DNA from: Alentia gelatinosa
Lineage: Eukaryota > Annelida > Polychaeta > Phyllodocida > Polynoidae
NCBI GenBank assembly: GCA_950022655.1
Contig: OX465580.1
Location: 44,204,028 to 44,268,027, forward strand
Direction of reading: 5' to 3'
Length of the DNA: 64,000 nucleotides
Both the position numbers and the translations under genes were made by a program. The notes under the pieces are model-generated. The model was not told the DNA's origin. It was given only the letters and a program-made list of their open reading frames with translations, and did no database searches. Positions 9,083-21,029 of the stretch are shown one piece after another; positions within the stretch are counted from its first letter, which is position 1, and each line of letters opens with the position of its first letter.

Positions 9083-10757
9083 GTATTATTATATACCTGG
9101 AGTGGACTGTCAGTTGGCGATTCAATACCCCGTACGACACCTAGGTGTCGTACGGATATAAATATGATGGGCTGAATGTGGTTTATGGTTTGCAATGAGC
9201 TTTATTTGGTATAGTGTGATGTTAATACCAAACACCCACACACTGGTGTATGTGTGTGTGGCTATGTAAAGTCCTGCCAATGTGTAGACCACTCACCCAC
9301 ACAGTGGTGTGTGTGAGTGGCTGTAGGTAAATGTCTCAAGTGTTGCAATGGGGATGAGCTAGCCTCAGCCTGCTGTATCTGGAGTAGTCCTGGGATGTAT
9401 CACAGGACATATCTACTGGATTGTGCATGGTTACCAGCAGTCACTGAAATCCTGGATTAAGTTGTCACTAGAACACAGCAGCTGGATGTAGGTAGGTTGT
9501 AAGTGGTAGATTACTCCACAACCAGGACTGATGGCGTATTTTCAAGGGCCATGGATCTCGATGTAGTACCTTCTTAATCTTATTTTATATCAGTGTGGCG
9601 CAGTCTGTACTGCAGTTCTATTATGGATTCATATTACTTTGTCACCATCTCATGTAATCCATCCACGTGTAATATGAGCCAGACTTTTACTCAGACCGTA
9701 AAACACAAGATCAAAAGCCAGGTTTCATAAATTCAACACGGCCTTCTTGAAAATTTCCCTGAGCGCCATATTGGCTTCATTACCAAATTGGATAAATAAG
9801 TGGTATGGACGGAGTCTTATTTGTTGGATTTTACCGCACTGAAAACACCATCGGGGGGCAGAGAAAAGCCCCAAAAATATATGTGCGTGCACGGACGACT
9901 GAGAACTGATGAATTGGTTTAAGAATCGTGGGGAAGGAAGAGCATTTCCAAGTTCCAATACAGAAGAGGGGGGGGGGGGGGCATTACCTCCCCACCCATG
10001 TGGAACAATAGAAAGCATGGGGGTCCATGACAGGCACTATCTGTGTTAAAGTTCATGAGTGTGTCGTCTAGGTGGCGCGCCCTATGCTCAACAGGAATGA
10101 TTATACAGGTCTCCTTGGTTATGAGCAGAATGTATTACTTTGGACTGAAGTGCCCAATTGATCTCCATTAATCTTTTTATAGGAATCCACTTTCCAAGTA
10201 TTATTTCATGTAAATCCATCTTGAAATATAACTGGTAGCCATATTTATTTTCGATTAATGGACCTTTATTGATTCAAATAGAGATTTATGGAAACACAAG
10301 AATTATTTGAGATGGAACCGCTTAGTGTTGATCGTCTTGGCGAGAAAATTGCCTCATTGACACTCGGGGCATCATAATCTCAACGACGGCATCCTTCAGC
10401 TTAATATTCATCATTTTCTCCTTGGGCCTAGGACGAAATAAAGGTGATTTGTCACTCCTCATTTGAACGTCATTGTTATGCGGCAGTCCATTTCTTGACT
10501 CACCAATCAGGCCCTGTTTTACCCACCAAGAACGTGTTAACCAATGGGAATGCAACATTCTCAAGAGTGGGGATCGCTAAGAAAAGCTTGATGGATTGAC
10601 AGAAAAATAATCGATTTTATAACACTGCCGATGTAAATATTTGCTCTCATTCCATAAACAAGTGAGGTTGTATATGTACAGTACAGTCTCGTCACAAGTC
10701 TAGGGCAGCACATACACTTGTGAATTTTCTTTTCTTCCTTTCCTTTCGTTACCATTA
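9083..10757. other. Unannotated spacer with a G14 run
   Basis: Contains a diverged direct/inverted CACACCCAC and GTGTGTGTG region (about 9225-9325) and a run of 14 G at 9968-9981. No gene was recognised. Confidence 0.4.
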
Positions 10758-10773
10758 CCCGGCGTTTACACTA

Positions 10774-10935
10774 GTAGTCTAGTCAATCTATGACATTTTT
10801 GGGCCTAACCCACCACAAATTGCAATACAATTTTTTCCTTCACAATACATCTCAGGAAGGTCCATAGAACACCATATTAAAAATCCGCCAAAATCCCCCT
10901 TGGGGAAATATGTCTAATCTGCATAAATCCAACAT
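10774..10935 (+). repeat. Left terminal inverted repeat
   Basis: Inverted partner of 12127-12280, with an estimated 80% or better match by eye and the outer 14 bases identical. Confidence 0.75.
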
Positions 10936-10956
10936 GCCCATTAGAAGGTCATCAAT

Positions 10957-11755
10957 TTCAGAGGGTTTTGAAATTGAGACATATTTTGTCATTTCTCCAA
11001 GAGTATTAAGTTGATTTCTTAGATATTTGGAAAATATATTGAAATACCATAGAGTCATCAGCTTTTGTCACTATTTTGATATTTATCAAGGTCAAGGTCA
11101 CCAAATGGAATGTGTCCACCCAGAATTTCACCCAATTTCCTATAATGACTTACAATAGTTTCTATAACTTGTTCTGATATGTCTGAATTCCAACTTAAAT
11201 GATATATTTAGAGACCTGACACCATACCCTAGTAAAGCCTAAAAGATAGAATTCCTATCATGCACAATTAAGCTACAGCGAGGTCGAAGGTCAACATATA
11301 TGTTCATAAAAAAGACCAACATTGGCCACTGAAATTGAGACATATTTTTTCATTTCTCAAAAGGTATTTGGTGGATTCCTTAGATATTTGGCAAAACTAT
11401 TGGGACACCATAGAGCTATCAGCCTGTGTCACCATCTTGATTTTTTTCCAAGGTCAAGGTCACCAAATGGAAGGTCTCCTTCCCAAATTTCACAATATTT
11501 CCTACAAGGATTTACAATAGTTTCTATAACTTGTTCTAGTATAGCTGTATTTCAACTTGAATAATATATTTGGATACCCAGCACCATACCCTAGCAATAT
11601 CCTAAAGCAAATCTTCCCATTATGCACCAATAAACCACAGTGAGATTATAGGTCACTGTATATTGAAACATATTTTGTCATATCTTTAAGAATATTTCAC
11701 CGATCTCTTAGATAATTGAGACAAAGATTAATATTCCATGATACTCTAAGACCCT
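10957..11755 (+). repeat. Tandem repeats of about 360 bp, 2.3 units
   Basis: Units begin near GAAATTGAGACATATTTT at 10970 and 11331 (period 361). A third, partial unit begins near 11662. Shared landmarks include CTTAGATATTTGG, AAGGTCAAGGTCACCAAATG, CCTATAATGACTTACAATAG-like sequence and TTTCTATAACTTGTTCT. The divergence is considerable, so the array is old. Confidence 0.8.
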
Positions 11756-11756
11756 C

Positions 11757-12066
11757 TCTGCCTCCCTCTCTGCCTACCTGCCTGCCTGCCTGATTATGAA
11801 CATAGGATACCATAACCAACAACATTTCTCACAGATCATCAATTTCCTGCCTGCCTGCTTGCCTGCCTCCCTGCCTGCCTGCCTGTCTCCCTGCCTACCT
11901 CCCTGCCTACTTGCCTGTCTGCTTGCCTGCTTGCCTGCCTGCCTGCCTGTCTCCCTGCCTGCCTGCCTCCCCCCTCCCTCTCTGCCTTCCTGCCTGCCAG
12001 CCTCCCTCCCTGTCTCCTTGTCTGCCTGGCTGCTTGCCTGCCTGCCTGCCTCCCTGCCTTAATGCC
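11757..12066 (+). repeat. CCTG/CCTC tetranucleotide microsatellite
   Basis: Long (CCTGCCTG)n and (CCTCCCTG)n tracts, interrupted at about 11791-11846 by a unique AT-rich segment. The open frames here (runs of Cys-Leu-Pro-Ala) are artefacts of the repeat. Confidence 0.92.
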
Positions 12067-12126
12067 TGGCTTCCTGCTAGAAGTTGTTTTATGGCTATTT
12101 GTCCACAGCTGTAGGTGTTTTGAAGG

Positions 12127-12280
12127 CCATATTTGATTTTTGCAAATTAAGCATATTTCCCCACGGGGGATTTTGGCGGATTTTTAGTATGTTGATTTGG
12201 AAACCTGTCTGAAATGCATTGTGAAGAAAAAAATTGTATTGCAATTTGTGGTGAGTCAAACCCTAAATTGACTAGACTAC
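12127..12280 (-). repeat. Right terminal inverted repeat
   Basis: Inverse of 10774-10935, ending ATTGACTAGACTAC. Confidence 0.75.
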
Positions 12281-12285
12281 ATCGC

Positions 12286-13160
12286 CAGTTCTAACTGATG
12301 TCCAACCTCAAAACGATGGACACAGACACAAGCTATTTAGAAGACAACAGATTAGTCTTGCATAACATGCGATCGGGCTCGAGACCATATCACATAGATA
12401 AATTATTTTGAACAATTGATTTGATGATATTTAATTTTCATTAGTAGCTATAGAGGAGAAACCATTGTCTTCGAGCCCCTTCAATTCGACCACTGCAAAT
12501 ATTCCTTTTCACATAATTATCCTTTTACTTATCTCTGTGTGTCTAGGTTAATGCCGATGTTCTCGCAAAATCCATCTGGTTCATACAATTAGAGGCTGTA
12601 AAGTAACTAGTACATGGCATTCCGACAAATAACCTAGTTTGTCACTTTTCATATAATCTAGATACATTCAATAAATCATTGTTGCGTCTGTGTCAGACGA
12701 TATTATCCACAGCATGCATGTTTTTAGATATAAGATAGAGATTGGATTTCAAAAATCTATATTTCATGGAACATGATCGAGCTTTAAATTCCCCACTAGA
12801 TTTCATAGTGTTTTCGACGAATCCGTCTCGCTTGTATTTGATCTCTAAACGTTCTCATGTTTGCTGATAGTAAAGCAGCACGCCAACCGCTGAGTGGTGG
12901 AACGTTCCCGCTTTCACTGTAACCATATTCCGGTTGTTTCGATAGCAAACTGCGCTGAGCTCGGAAGTTTGTGTTACTTTCAAAACAAGATATCCTGCGC
13001 TAAACATAGAAGATGACATTTGCATTTTAGACTAGAAGACGAATTAAAAGAATGAATTAAAATCTGGGAATCCGAAAGAGTACATGTCGATCTATGCAAA
13101 TTCTATGCATATTGAGCAGTGGAAACATATAGGTGAAGTGTAGAATGTGATACTAATCGA
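12286..13160. other. Unannotated spacer
   Basis: AT-rich. No gene or repeat was recognised. The end of this stretch may include the truncated upstream part of the LINE tail that follows. Confidence 0.35.
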
Positions 13161-13487
13161 GTTGACAGGTCAATTGATTGCCTTCACCAAGCCATGGGTG
13201 TAGAGTATCTTGAAACAAGAAGGCATGTACAACTAGCAAAAGTAATGTTTAAATTATCGAAGAAACCCGCAATGGTCGAGGTATCGTCTCGATCGACACA
13301 TCGCTCTCAAAACATAAAGCTTAAAACGCATAGACCGCGGACAGCTCGATACATGAAGTCCCCAATGTATCGAGGAACCAAGATCTGGGACCAGCTAAGC
13401 CCTGATCTCCAGACCTTGGACGCCATACCTGCTTTCAAGCGAGCTATAAAGGATCGGGTAACAATGTTTAACTGTTTGAATGACTGA
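13161..13487 (+). pseudogene. C-terminal tail of a LINE reverse transcriptase
   Basis: The frame is open from about 13161 and reads a typical non-LTR retrotransposon C-terminus. RSIDCLHQAMGVEYLETRR stands where these proteins have their LxxLxxRR region. QLAKVMFKL follows, then a basic stretch and MYRGTKIWDQLSPDLQTL, the usual YRG...WNxLP-like block, and AFKRAIKDRV near the stop. The catalytic RT domain is absent, so the copy is 5'-truncated, as is common for LINEs. The clade cannot be fixed from the tail alone. Confidence 0.65.
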
Positions 13488-13747
13488 CTGTGATGTACCT
13501 TCAAACCACTTCTCTAAATATACTCATACTCGAACTTGTAATGTCAACCGTATCGATTGTAGTCGTCATATGATGACAGTATTCCCCTCCCTTTTTTTTT
13601 TTTTTTTTTTTTCTCTCTCGCGCAACAATGGCGCATATGACAATTCTTGACTGTACAGGCTGCTATCATGTATTACCGACGGAAGAACTGGTTATCCAGA
13701 GTTTGGTAAATAAACACTTAAAAAAAAAGAAAAAAAAGAAAAAAGAA
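13488..13747 (+). mobile_element. LINE 3' untranslated region and A-rich tail
   Basis: Follows the RT tail. It contains a T22-like run (about 13592-13613), the polyadenylation hexamer AATAAA at 13709-13714 and an A-rich end (about 13719-13747) interrupted by single G residues. This fits the 3' terminus of the element. Confidence 0.6.
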
Positions 13748-14752
13748 TTACACTCTGAACGGATGGAGCTGTAGGGGCAGAAGGTTTCACCATGTACGTG
13801 ATGTATATACACGAATGCATCTAGTGTGTGCAGTATGGAAAAGTGGGGAAAACTTATATATAATCACATATGAAAATCGCAACAGTTTTTTTTTTTTTCA
13901 AACTTTCTTTATTGACCGAATAAACAATTATACATGTGTTTATATTTCGGTTACGTTGTTCAATAAAGTGGGATTTACCGTCAGCAATATTCAGTATCGC
14001 TGGTTTCAATCGGTTCCCTAACTGATTATATAGCATTGACAGATGTGGACAAGGGGTTATTATGACGAATCGGCAACAGGCCCACTTCGTTACACGTTAT
14101 TGTTTGTCCATCCTCTTTTGTTTTATTATCTACTTGACATGGGAAATGGTCAGCTGTACATTTTGTTGTGTGAATAAACATATATATCGACATGTTGTTA
14201 TGGTGTCAGTGAATACCTTATTTTCACAATTGTTTCATACATTATCTGTTTCGTTAGGTTTGCGTGTATAACATGGCCGATAGATTGGTATGGGTTCCAC
14301 GAGAGTATTTGTCTGTGTGGCGTTGACATGTAGTTGGTATTATCGGGTTTTTCATGACACTATAATATCTGAACCTGGCTGGATTTATGGAGTATTTGGA
14401 TATTTCGAAAGCTCACACTGCAAGCGAGCCAGCCAATATATAGTTGTGGCCGTCTCATGAAAACAGGTGCAGGAAGGCGAACTGCAAATATTGCAACCTG
14501 TTATGCCAAGATGGACAAATCCCATCAAAAGCAACCAAACAAAATGGAACGTGACGTGCAACAGCTCCAATGTCATCTACTGAGAACATCTAAATTGCAT
14601 CAGGAAACACGAGAGCAAGAACGAAGAACCAAACCATTTCAACCAGAACTCACACAATGGCATAAAACGATGTCCAGGTGTACATTCTAGACTACATTTA
14701 CAAACACCCGGAGTCAAAAGAAGTGGCATGATTAACCCTTTCTGGCAGGGCG
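13748..14752. other. Unannotated, possible minus-strand poly(A) at 13886-13898
   Basis: A T13 run followed by CTTTATT could be the reverse of an AATAAA plus poly(A) tail of a minus-strand retroelement, but no coding tail was recognised beside it. The rest shows nothing. Confidence 0.3.
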
Positions 14753-14850
14753 ATGCCATATGGCATTCCCCTGGCCATGGCAGGACAATGCCATATGGCA
14801 TTCCCCTGGCCAGGGCCGGACAATACCATATGGCATTCCCGTATGGAATG
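14753..14850 (+). repeat. 35-bp minisatellite, about three units
   Basis: Units TGCCATATGGCATTCCCCTG recur with a 35-bp period from about 14754 (core starts at 14755, 14790 and 14825). The core ATGCC-NNNN-GGCATTCCC is the same as in the 35-bp array at 1368-1541, with a different four-base centre and a different remainder. Confidence 0.85.
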
Positions 14851-15630
14851 AATGAACCACTCTGTATTTGTTCCTTTGTAACTTTTTGAAAAATTATCGC
14901 AGAATCACAAAAATTGCATGAGATATTATGCTTAATGTTGCCAGTAGGTCATTAAAATATCGAAAAGTTCTTATATAAAATACAGATTTACCGAAAACTT
15001 TAAATTTGTAATTTCTTATAATAATATTGACAACGGAAGCCGGCCATACAAAGGCCACAATTGGTTCTGGTGCCTGCTATAGTATGGGTACATGAGGAAT
15101 GATGTGTGGCTCTTGAAGGGTTAAGGAACAAGATAGAATTCAATTGGATACATCGACTAAAAACTCACTCTCCTCAAGGACTCAACACACTGGATAATAG
15201 GTACGGCTAGCCCACTCACCCATAAAATCCCTTCCCGCCGTCAATTTCTTTTCCAACCACGGAGTCCAGGTCTGGACCCTAACGGAATGAAAAGATTGAA
15301 CAATACAGTTCACAAGAGGGAAGGGAAGGTGACGGCTTGACTACACAACATAGAGAGAACGAAACGCATTTTCCAAAAGTCGGAATATACGAGGAGCTAC
15401 ATATCCACTTCCCGGACAACATTTCGGGAAGAAAGACCACAGGAGAACACCTACTGCACATTTGCCTGATGAAATTGATTAACAATCGAAACCACAAGAG
15501 AATATTGAGGATGATAATCGTCGTTACACAACAAAAACGACAGCTGACACTGTAACACTGCACGAAAACCATGCCCGCCCATGCCCGCCGCTGCCCGCCG
15601 CGAGGTGTTATGGTGTCGGGGGGGGGGGGG
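14851..15630. other. Unannotated spacer
   Basis: No recognised gene. A GCCCGCC-rich patch at 15570-15600 and a G17 run at 15618-15634 precede the duplication. Confidence 0.4.
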
Positions 15631-16183
15631 GGGGCCGGGTAGACATGTGGTGTGAATGCGGATGCATTCACACCTGTGCGGTCGCATTCGCAGGGGGTAA
15701 GATGATTTCAGTAGTTAGCTATAACCTTGAAGAGGGTGCTTATATGCTAAGCCAAGATTGACCACACATAGGCATGTTGTTTTAAAGTCAAATCTATTAG
15801 AAAAACGGTAAAAAACCAACAAATACAGGGTTTATTATGTGTAATTAATCAATTTATACTTAATTAGGTTTTTATAAAATAAATTGGTAATATAAGATTG
15901 CAATTTCCATATAATACAGACTTGGATGGTTAATGGCAATTGAAATATGCTACCAGTAGTGTCCCCAAGTGGCAGAGAATGGAACTTTTTGAGATTGGTG
16001 TATATACAACGGAATCAGGCGTATATATGACGTATATAAGACCGCACCATGGACATGTATATACGCCACTAGATAAGGCGTCTACGAGATGGATAACAGG
16101 TCTAACTTCTAGACGCAAAATTCTACTGTTAGATGCGTTTCTTATACATATGTAAAATAGTGATTTTCGTGCAATGTAAGTGA
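15631..16183 (+). repeat. 0.55-kb direct duplication, copy 1
   Basis: Matches 16811-17361 over its whole length with scattered differences. Shared blocks include GATGATTTCAGTAG, TACAGACTTGGATGGTTAAT and ATAAGGCGTCTAC. The interior has imperfect inverted GTATATAC / TAGACGC words. It has no long ORF. It could be a non-autonomous transposon inserted twice, or a local duplication. Confidence 0.85.
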
Positions 16184-16810
16184 CAGACAGTGACAGCACC
16201 AAGTCGGACAAAACACCCACAGACTGAATGTCAAACTACTGTCAATGTAAGGGGCCCACCTCCCTGTCAGACTCTGACTGGGAATGGGGGATCAGCATCC
16301 CCCATTTTAGAGCTCACACTGAATGAAACTTACCACTTTATTTATATATACGCCATCGCGGCTGTGCCAGATCGGCCGTATGTTGACTTGTTTTCATATA
16401 TATATGCCTCTAATCCGCACATGCGTATGAGGTGTATACGAGACTGTTTCCTTATGTAGACGCGCGCGACTTTGCTGTATTTCACACCAGGCGTATCCGA
16501 GATAAAACATACTCTGCACGATATATATATGCCAGGCGTATATGTAAAAAAAAAAAAGAATCTCGACCCCCCTTCACCGCCCACCTGTTGGTGTTGGTAG
16601 AGGTTACACCCTCCCTCCCCCCCCCCCCACCCTGCACCCCATCACACCCTCTGACATCCTGGCTGTCCGCAGCCATCCCCTGCATCAACATTGACCCGCT
16701 GCCTAGCTCGCGCCTAACCCACGCCTAACCTGCGCCTAAGCCATGCCTACACTCTCAGTGAAGCCCTGAGACCACTACCAACACAGACGGGTGGCGGGAG
16801 GTGTTGGGCA
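16184..16810. other. Spacer between duplicated blocks, with an inverted end fragment
   Basis: At about 16313-16345 the sequence CACTGAATGAAACTTACCAC is the inverse of the right end of copy 2 (17333-17361, GTGGTAAGTTTCGTGCAGTG). This suggests a third, partial inverted member in 16313-16555, which again is rich in GTATACG and ATATATGCC words. A C12 run lies at 16617-16628. Confidence 0.5.
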
Positions 16811-17361
16811 GGGGCCGGGTACACATGTGCGGCCGCATTCACACGTGTGCGGCCGCATTCACATGGGGTAAGATGATTTCAGTAGTCAGCTATAACCTTG
16901 AAGAGGGCCCTTATATGCTAGGCCAAGACTAACCACCCATAGGCATGGTGTTTCAAAGTCAAATCTATAAGAAAAACGGTAATAAAAAAAAAAAAATACA
17001 GGGTTCATTATGTGTAATTAATCAGTTTATACTGAATCCGGTTTTATAATGGTTTTATAAAATAAATTGGTAATATAAGATTGTATTTTTCATATAATAC
17101 AGACTTGGATGGTTAATGGAAAATGAAATATGCTACCAGTAGTGTCCCCAAGTTGCAAAGATCGGAACTATTGGATGGTGGTGTATATACAACAGAATCA
17201 GGCGCATATGACGTATATAAGACCATACCATGGACACGTATATATGCCACTAGATAAGGCGTCTACAAGACGGATAATAGGTCGAACTTGTAGACGCAAA
17301 ATCGTACTGATAGACGCGTTTCGCATACATATGTAAAGTGGTAAGTTTCGTGCAGTGTCAG
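16811..17361 (+). repeat. 0.55-kb direct duplication, copy 2
   Basis: Second copy, offset by 1180 bp. It starts with the same GGGGCCGGGT and ends with GTTTCGTGCAGTGTCAG. Confidence 0.85.
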
Positions 17362-17807
17362 AAGACTGGGCATAGTACCCCACACGCCGCCGTGCACAGC
17401 TTCCCATGAAACTACCACACTCGGCTGTCCATAAAACTGCCACACACAACGATGGCGAATTAACCAAACCAGCCGCACGAGTCATGTGACTCACACGACC
17501 AATCACCGATCCCGAAACTGGGATGAGATGAGAGCGCGGCAACTTCCCGCAGTCCGCTTCCCCCTTCTCTCTATCCCGTTGTCGCAAGCGGTAGGAAAAG
17601 AAGGTATCCAGCTAATCCACGTCTACCAGATTCGTCTCATGAAAACTGATTTGATTAATATAAGATGACATGGGGAAGGAACACACCGGTTATCCCGGCG
17701 TTTACACTAGACGATCATAGGCGGCGATTCTTGAATTTTGCACGACCTGACGTCTTTCAGCTGTCAATGGCTAGAAATCGATTCATATAAAAAGTGCAAA
17801 CGCTTGT
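17362..17807. other. Spacer with a solo GGCGTTTACACTAG motif
   Basis: CCCGGCGTTTACACTAGACG at about 17694 matches the outer flank of the long-TIR element at 10758 and a variant at 54765. It may be a solitary transposon end. Nothing else was recognised. Confidence 0.35.
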
Positions 17808-18046
17808 GGGAGTAGGACGGAGTGGGGATGTGGGTGTAGAACAAAGTGAGGTGTGGGTGTATGGCAGTGTGGGATGTGGGTGTAGGACTGAGTGGGATAA
17901 GGGTGTAGGGTGGTGTGGGGTGTGAGTGTAGTACAGAGGGTGGTGTAAGTATAGGACAGTGGGGTGTGGGTGTAGGATAGAGTGGGGTGTGGATGTAGGA
18001 CAGAGTGAGGTGTGCGTGTAGGGCAGAGTGAGGTGTGCGTGTAGAT
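17808..18046 (+). repeat. Degenerate G/T-rich minisatellite
   Basis: Variable units of about 20-24 bp of the form GTGTGGGTGTAGGACAGAGT, about ten copies. Confidence 0.8.
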
Positions 18047-20773
18047 CTTTGTTTATATATGGAGCATGTCGACAGGATAACTAGTTGGAGAACTAATTGA
18101 AACTGTTGCTAGGTAAAATCTCCATGGAGAGAGTTAACGATGGTAACCTTTGCTCTGAATAGCGTACATTGTGTGGGACGTTTTTCCCCCCATATATTCT
18201 AGTGTGATAATGTCTGTGTAGGGCAATTGTTTACAAAGCTGAATGTTTTTTTTATTATACAGTGATTGTGTAAGTATACCTCAATCAGGGAAACGTCCGC
18301 CATTTTGTTTGTTTATTTTTGCTCTAAATGTCAACAAGTCAGGTGGTACAGAGGATAGTACTTACTGCACAATGTGCAGTATGGACTGCTATACACTACC
18401 CTCATTAAGCGGGTTTGTCCATGAGCTTTAAATAAAAGTAAAAGAGGTATAGAGGTTGGATGTTGGGGTTGAACCAGAGATGGGGTGCGGAAATAGGTGA
18501 AGATGTCCGTCAGGGGGTGTAAGCCCTCTCCCTCACACGGATTAAGCGGGCCTCCCGTGACACAGAACAACACAAGTACATTACCGGTGCCCGCCTAGCT
18601 ACCCCGGGGGCCCCGAGTACTCATTATCGTCCGACACGGGATCTTCTCAGGCCGCTCAGCGCTGTGTGCCGCATGACAGCCCCCGCTCACCGCCTCATTC
18701 CCCTGGCATAAGCGGTTGGGCGGGATATCGGCAGATTAGCATCCTGCTACCATTACAAGCACATACAATGTTAGCATCCTATATGGCGATGCCATCTGTG
18801 GGGTAAGGGTGCAGGCTGGAATACTAGACAGGAAAGATGTATTTGTTTTACAGTAGATGGTCTGAGATGGATAGGTATGAGAAAGGAAGCTTCTACGTCT
18901 TAGTGAATATTAAACCATTAATGTGTGTCTATATACCAACCGAATCTCCGCCAAGTTAGCCAGCATAACCAGCCCTGTCACAAGAGATCTGACTGGCTCT
19001 CAATGCTGGTGCTCAGATCATAATTGCTACATTTTCTCGTACGCACCATACATGTATAAAACAACTTGATATTCAATGAATATAGTACAGTTACTTCCAG
19101 TCAGCTACTAGGCTATACAACATGTGCCGTTACTTCATAATTGTGTAGGGTAGTTTTTCAGTGAATTCTCCCTCTGTCTAAGTCCAGCCATATTGATGTC
19201 CACTAGTATCCCAAACACTTGTTATTGTGCACTGGGTGCCAGTTCAGTAATGCAGAGGTCACATGTTTCAACATAGAACAGCTGCTCAATAGCTCACGAA
19301 ATTGATAATAAAGTCTACCTTTCTGTAGCCATTTTATTCAAAATACACACAAAAGTAAATAAGAATATTTTAAGTTGGCATCAAAAATAGGAAATAGCAT
19401 ACTCTCTAAGCATAGGTTCAGGCAGTACGAAAGAGATGTAGAGTCACAGACACTTATATCTTGTGGGTCAAGATGTTCGTAGATTTAATTCCACCAGGGC
19501 CCCGTTGCTCCACTTTTTGTGGTATCGTTGGGTATAATCGGGTCGCAAATTTATTTTTATGATTACTTTAACGATCCGACTGAAAGAGCGTTGCTCCCGT
19601 AATTTCGGATCGTATCCATATATTTCCTTGGTATCGCTAATTTTTACGATGCGATAGGGGTGCAACAATACAGGTGTTGCCGTTCAGCGCTGCCTAGCAG
19701 CCCACTGTCTAGTAACGCGGCCGCTCGGACAAACACGGCCGAGTCCGGGCTCTTGCCCATAGAGACACACAGTAATCACACCTAAAGTGTGAGCGGTGGG
19801 TGTGATTACAGGAGTGTTGTTTTTGACAGATTGAATTGTTGGTGCAAACGAGGGAATTGTATCAGTGAGTCTGAGCTGTCTAAACTTTATAGTTGATAAT
19901 TATCTTGGTTTTAACTTGGAAAAAGATAAGCATATTATGGCTAGGCTTGCCAATGTATTAGTGTGTATCCAGTTTTGGTGTCCCTTTGTGATATAATGTA
20001 TATCTAAAGTAATATTGAGGTGATATGCATGTATGACACATCAAATTGGAGCTGGAATAACATAGAATACGATGAAATCGCTGTTATTTCTCTAGAAATA
20101 ATGTACATGCGTATCATGAATGCATTAAGTTCATATATTCAGTGACCCAATGCTAAAGTATACGTTGCCAGGGGTATGTTTGGCTTCAGACATGGCGTAA
20201 CTAAGCAGATAAGGTGCGACACCAGCCAGTGGAAAAAGGTCTATTCAGGGGCATATATAGACTGGCCCCAGTCCCCAGTCCCCAGTCCCTAGATCCCCCC
20301 TCTCTTCGCGTTATTTAGAATATCAGATAAGGCTTTATTTAACTCACAGCGATACGATCGGCAGTGATGTGAAGGTCCGCGTAAAAAGCATCGAGCGCTA
20401 AAAGCCGTTTTTTGCGCGGTGATACGCCTATGCGATTACGACGCGATCCGCAAAATTTCAGGAGCAATCATAATTCGACATCACTGCATGAAAATAGATA
20501 CACGCAGTATATTCAATAAGTCAGTCCATATTTATTTAGGAAGATTCAAAGGTCCTTTATAATGTATTTATCGTTTTAAATGGACGCATTGTATTTAATA
20601 TCCATGCTCCTTCTCGTAGCTGTATGTTCAAACATGCAAAATACCTAAAATTCGAGGATCGATAGAGAGTTTTCCTTTTGAGTAGAATAAAGCATTTAAG
20701 TGTCTATTGGATGCTTTGCATGATATAACTTTACCTAATTCACTTTACATAGTCAAATCACGTGCATATTAGA
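18047..20773. other. Unannotated, mostly unique sequence
   Basis: No coding region recognised. A GC-rich patch lies at 18580-18740, a small inverted repeat (GTAATCACACC...GGTGTGATTAC) at 19770-19810, and short CCCCAGT repeats at 20265-20290. Confidence 0.4.
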
Positions 20774-20917
20774 GGGAAACTATGTTCCGGTGAAAGGAAG
20801 TCAAAGTTACGAGGTAAGGCTTGGAAAAATTACTGCCCAAGGCCCTGGCCGCGGGCAGTAATTTTTCCAAGCCTTACCGAGTAATTTTGACTTCCTTTCA
20901 CTGGTACTTGGTTTCCC
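20774..20917. repeat. 144-bp long hairpin
   Basis: Arms of about 65 bp run from GGGAAACTATGTTCCGG to the inverse CTGGTACTTGGTTTCCC. The inner 50 bases are nearly perfect and include AAGGCTTGGAAAAATTACTG. The loop of about 15 bases is rich in GGCC. It is probably a fold-back MITE; no target duplication could be fixed. Confidence 0.85.
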
Positions 20918-20975
20918 TATTCCTATATACCTTCAAATGTGGTTTAATAAGAGACAATATGATTGGTCTAAATGT

Positions 20976-21029
20976 CAACCTTGGGTAGTATACGGCAACC
21001 TTGGGTAGTATACCAACCTTGGGTAGTAT
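20976..21029 (+). repeat. Triplet tandem repeat CAACCTTGGGTAGTATAC
   Basis: Three copies at 20976, 20996 and 21014, spaced 20 and 18 bp. Confidence 0.9.

Larger units (their letters stand above)
10758..12285. mobile_element. Long-TIR element packed with tandem repeats
   Basis: The left arm (about 10774-10935) and right arm (about 12127-12280) are inverted copies of roughly 155-160 bp. Both begin GTAGTCTAGTCAAT at the outside and share CACCACAAATTGCAATACAA and AAATCCGCCAAAATCCCCC. The left side is preceded by CCGGCGTTTACACTAG, a motif also found at 17695 and, slightly changed, at 54765, so the true end may lie there. Between the arms are about 360-bp tandem repeats and a tetranucleotide microsatellite. 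There is no transposase frame. It is probably a non-autonomous fold-back type DNA element; the superfamily is unknown. Confidence 0.7.

Noticed and set aside
11796..12062. Cys-Leu-Pro-Ala rich open frames
   Set aside because: Created by the CCTG microsatellite.
15631..17361. Non-autonomous LTR retrotransposon (direct repeats as LTRs)
   Set aside because: Repeats lack TG...CA ends, and no primer-binding site or polypurine tract was seen; the inverted end fragment fits DNA elements better.
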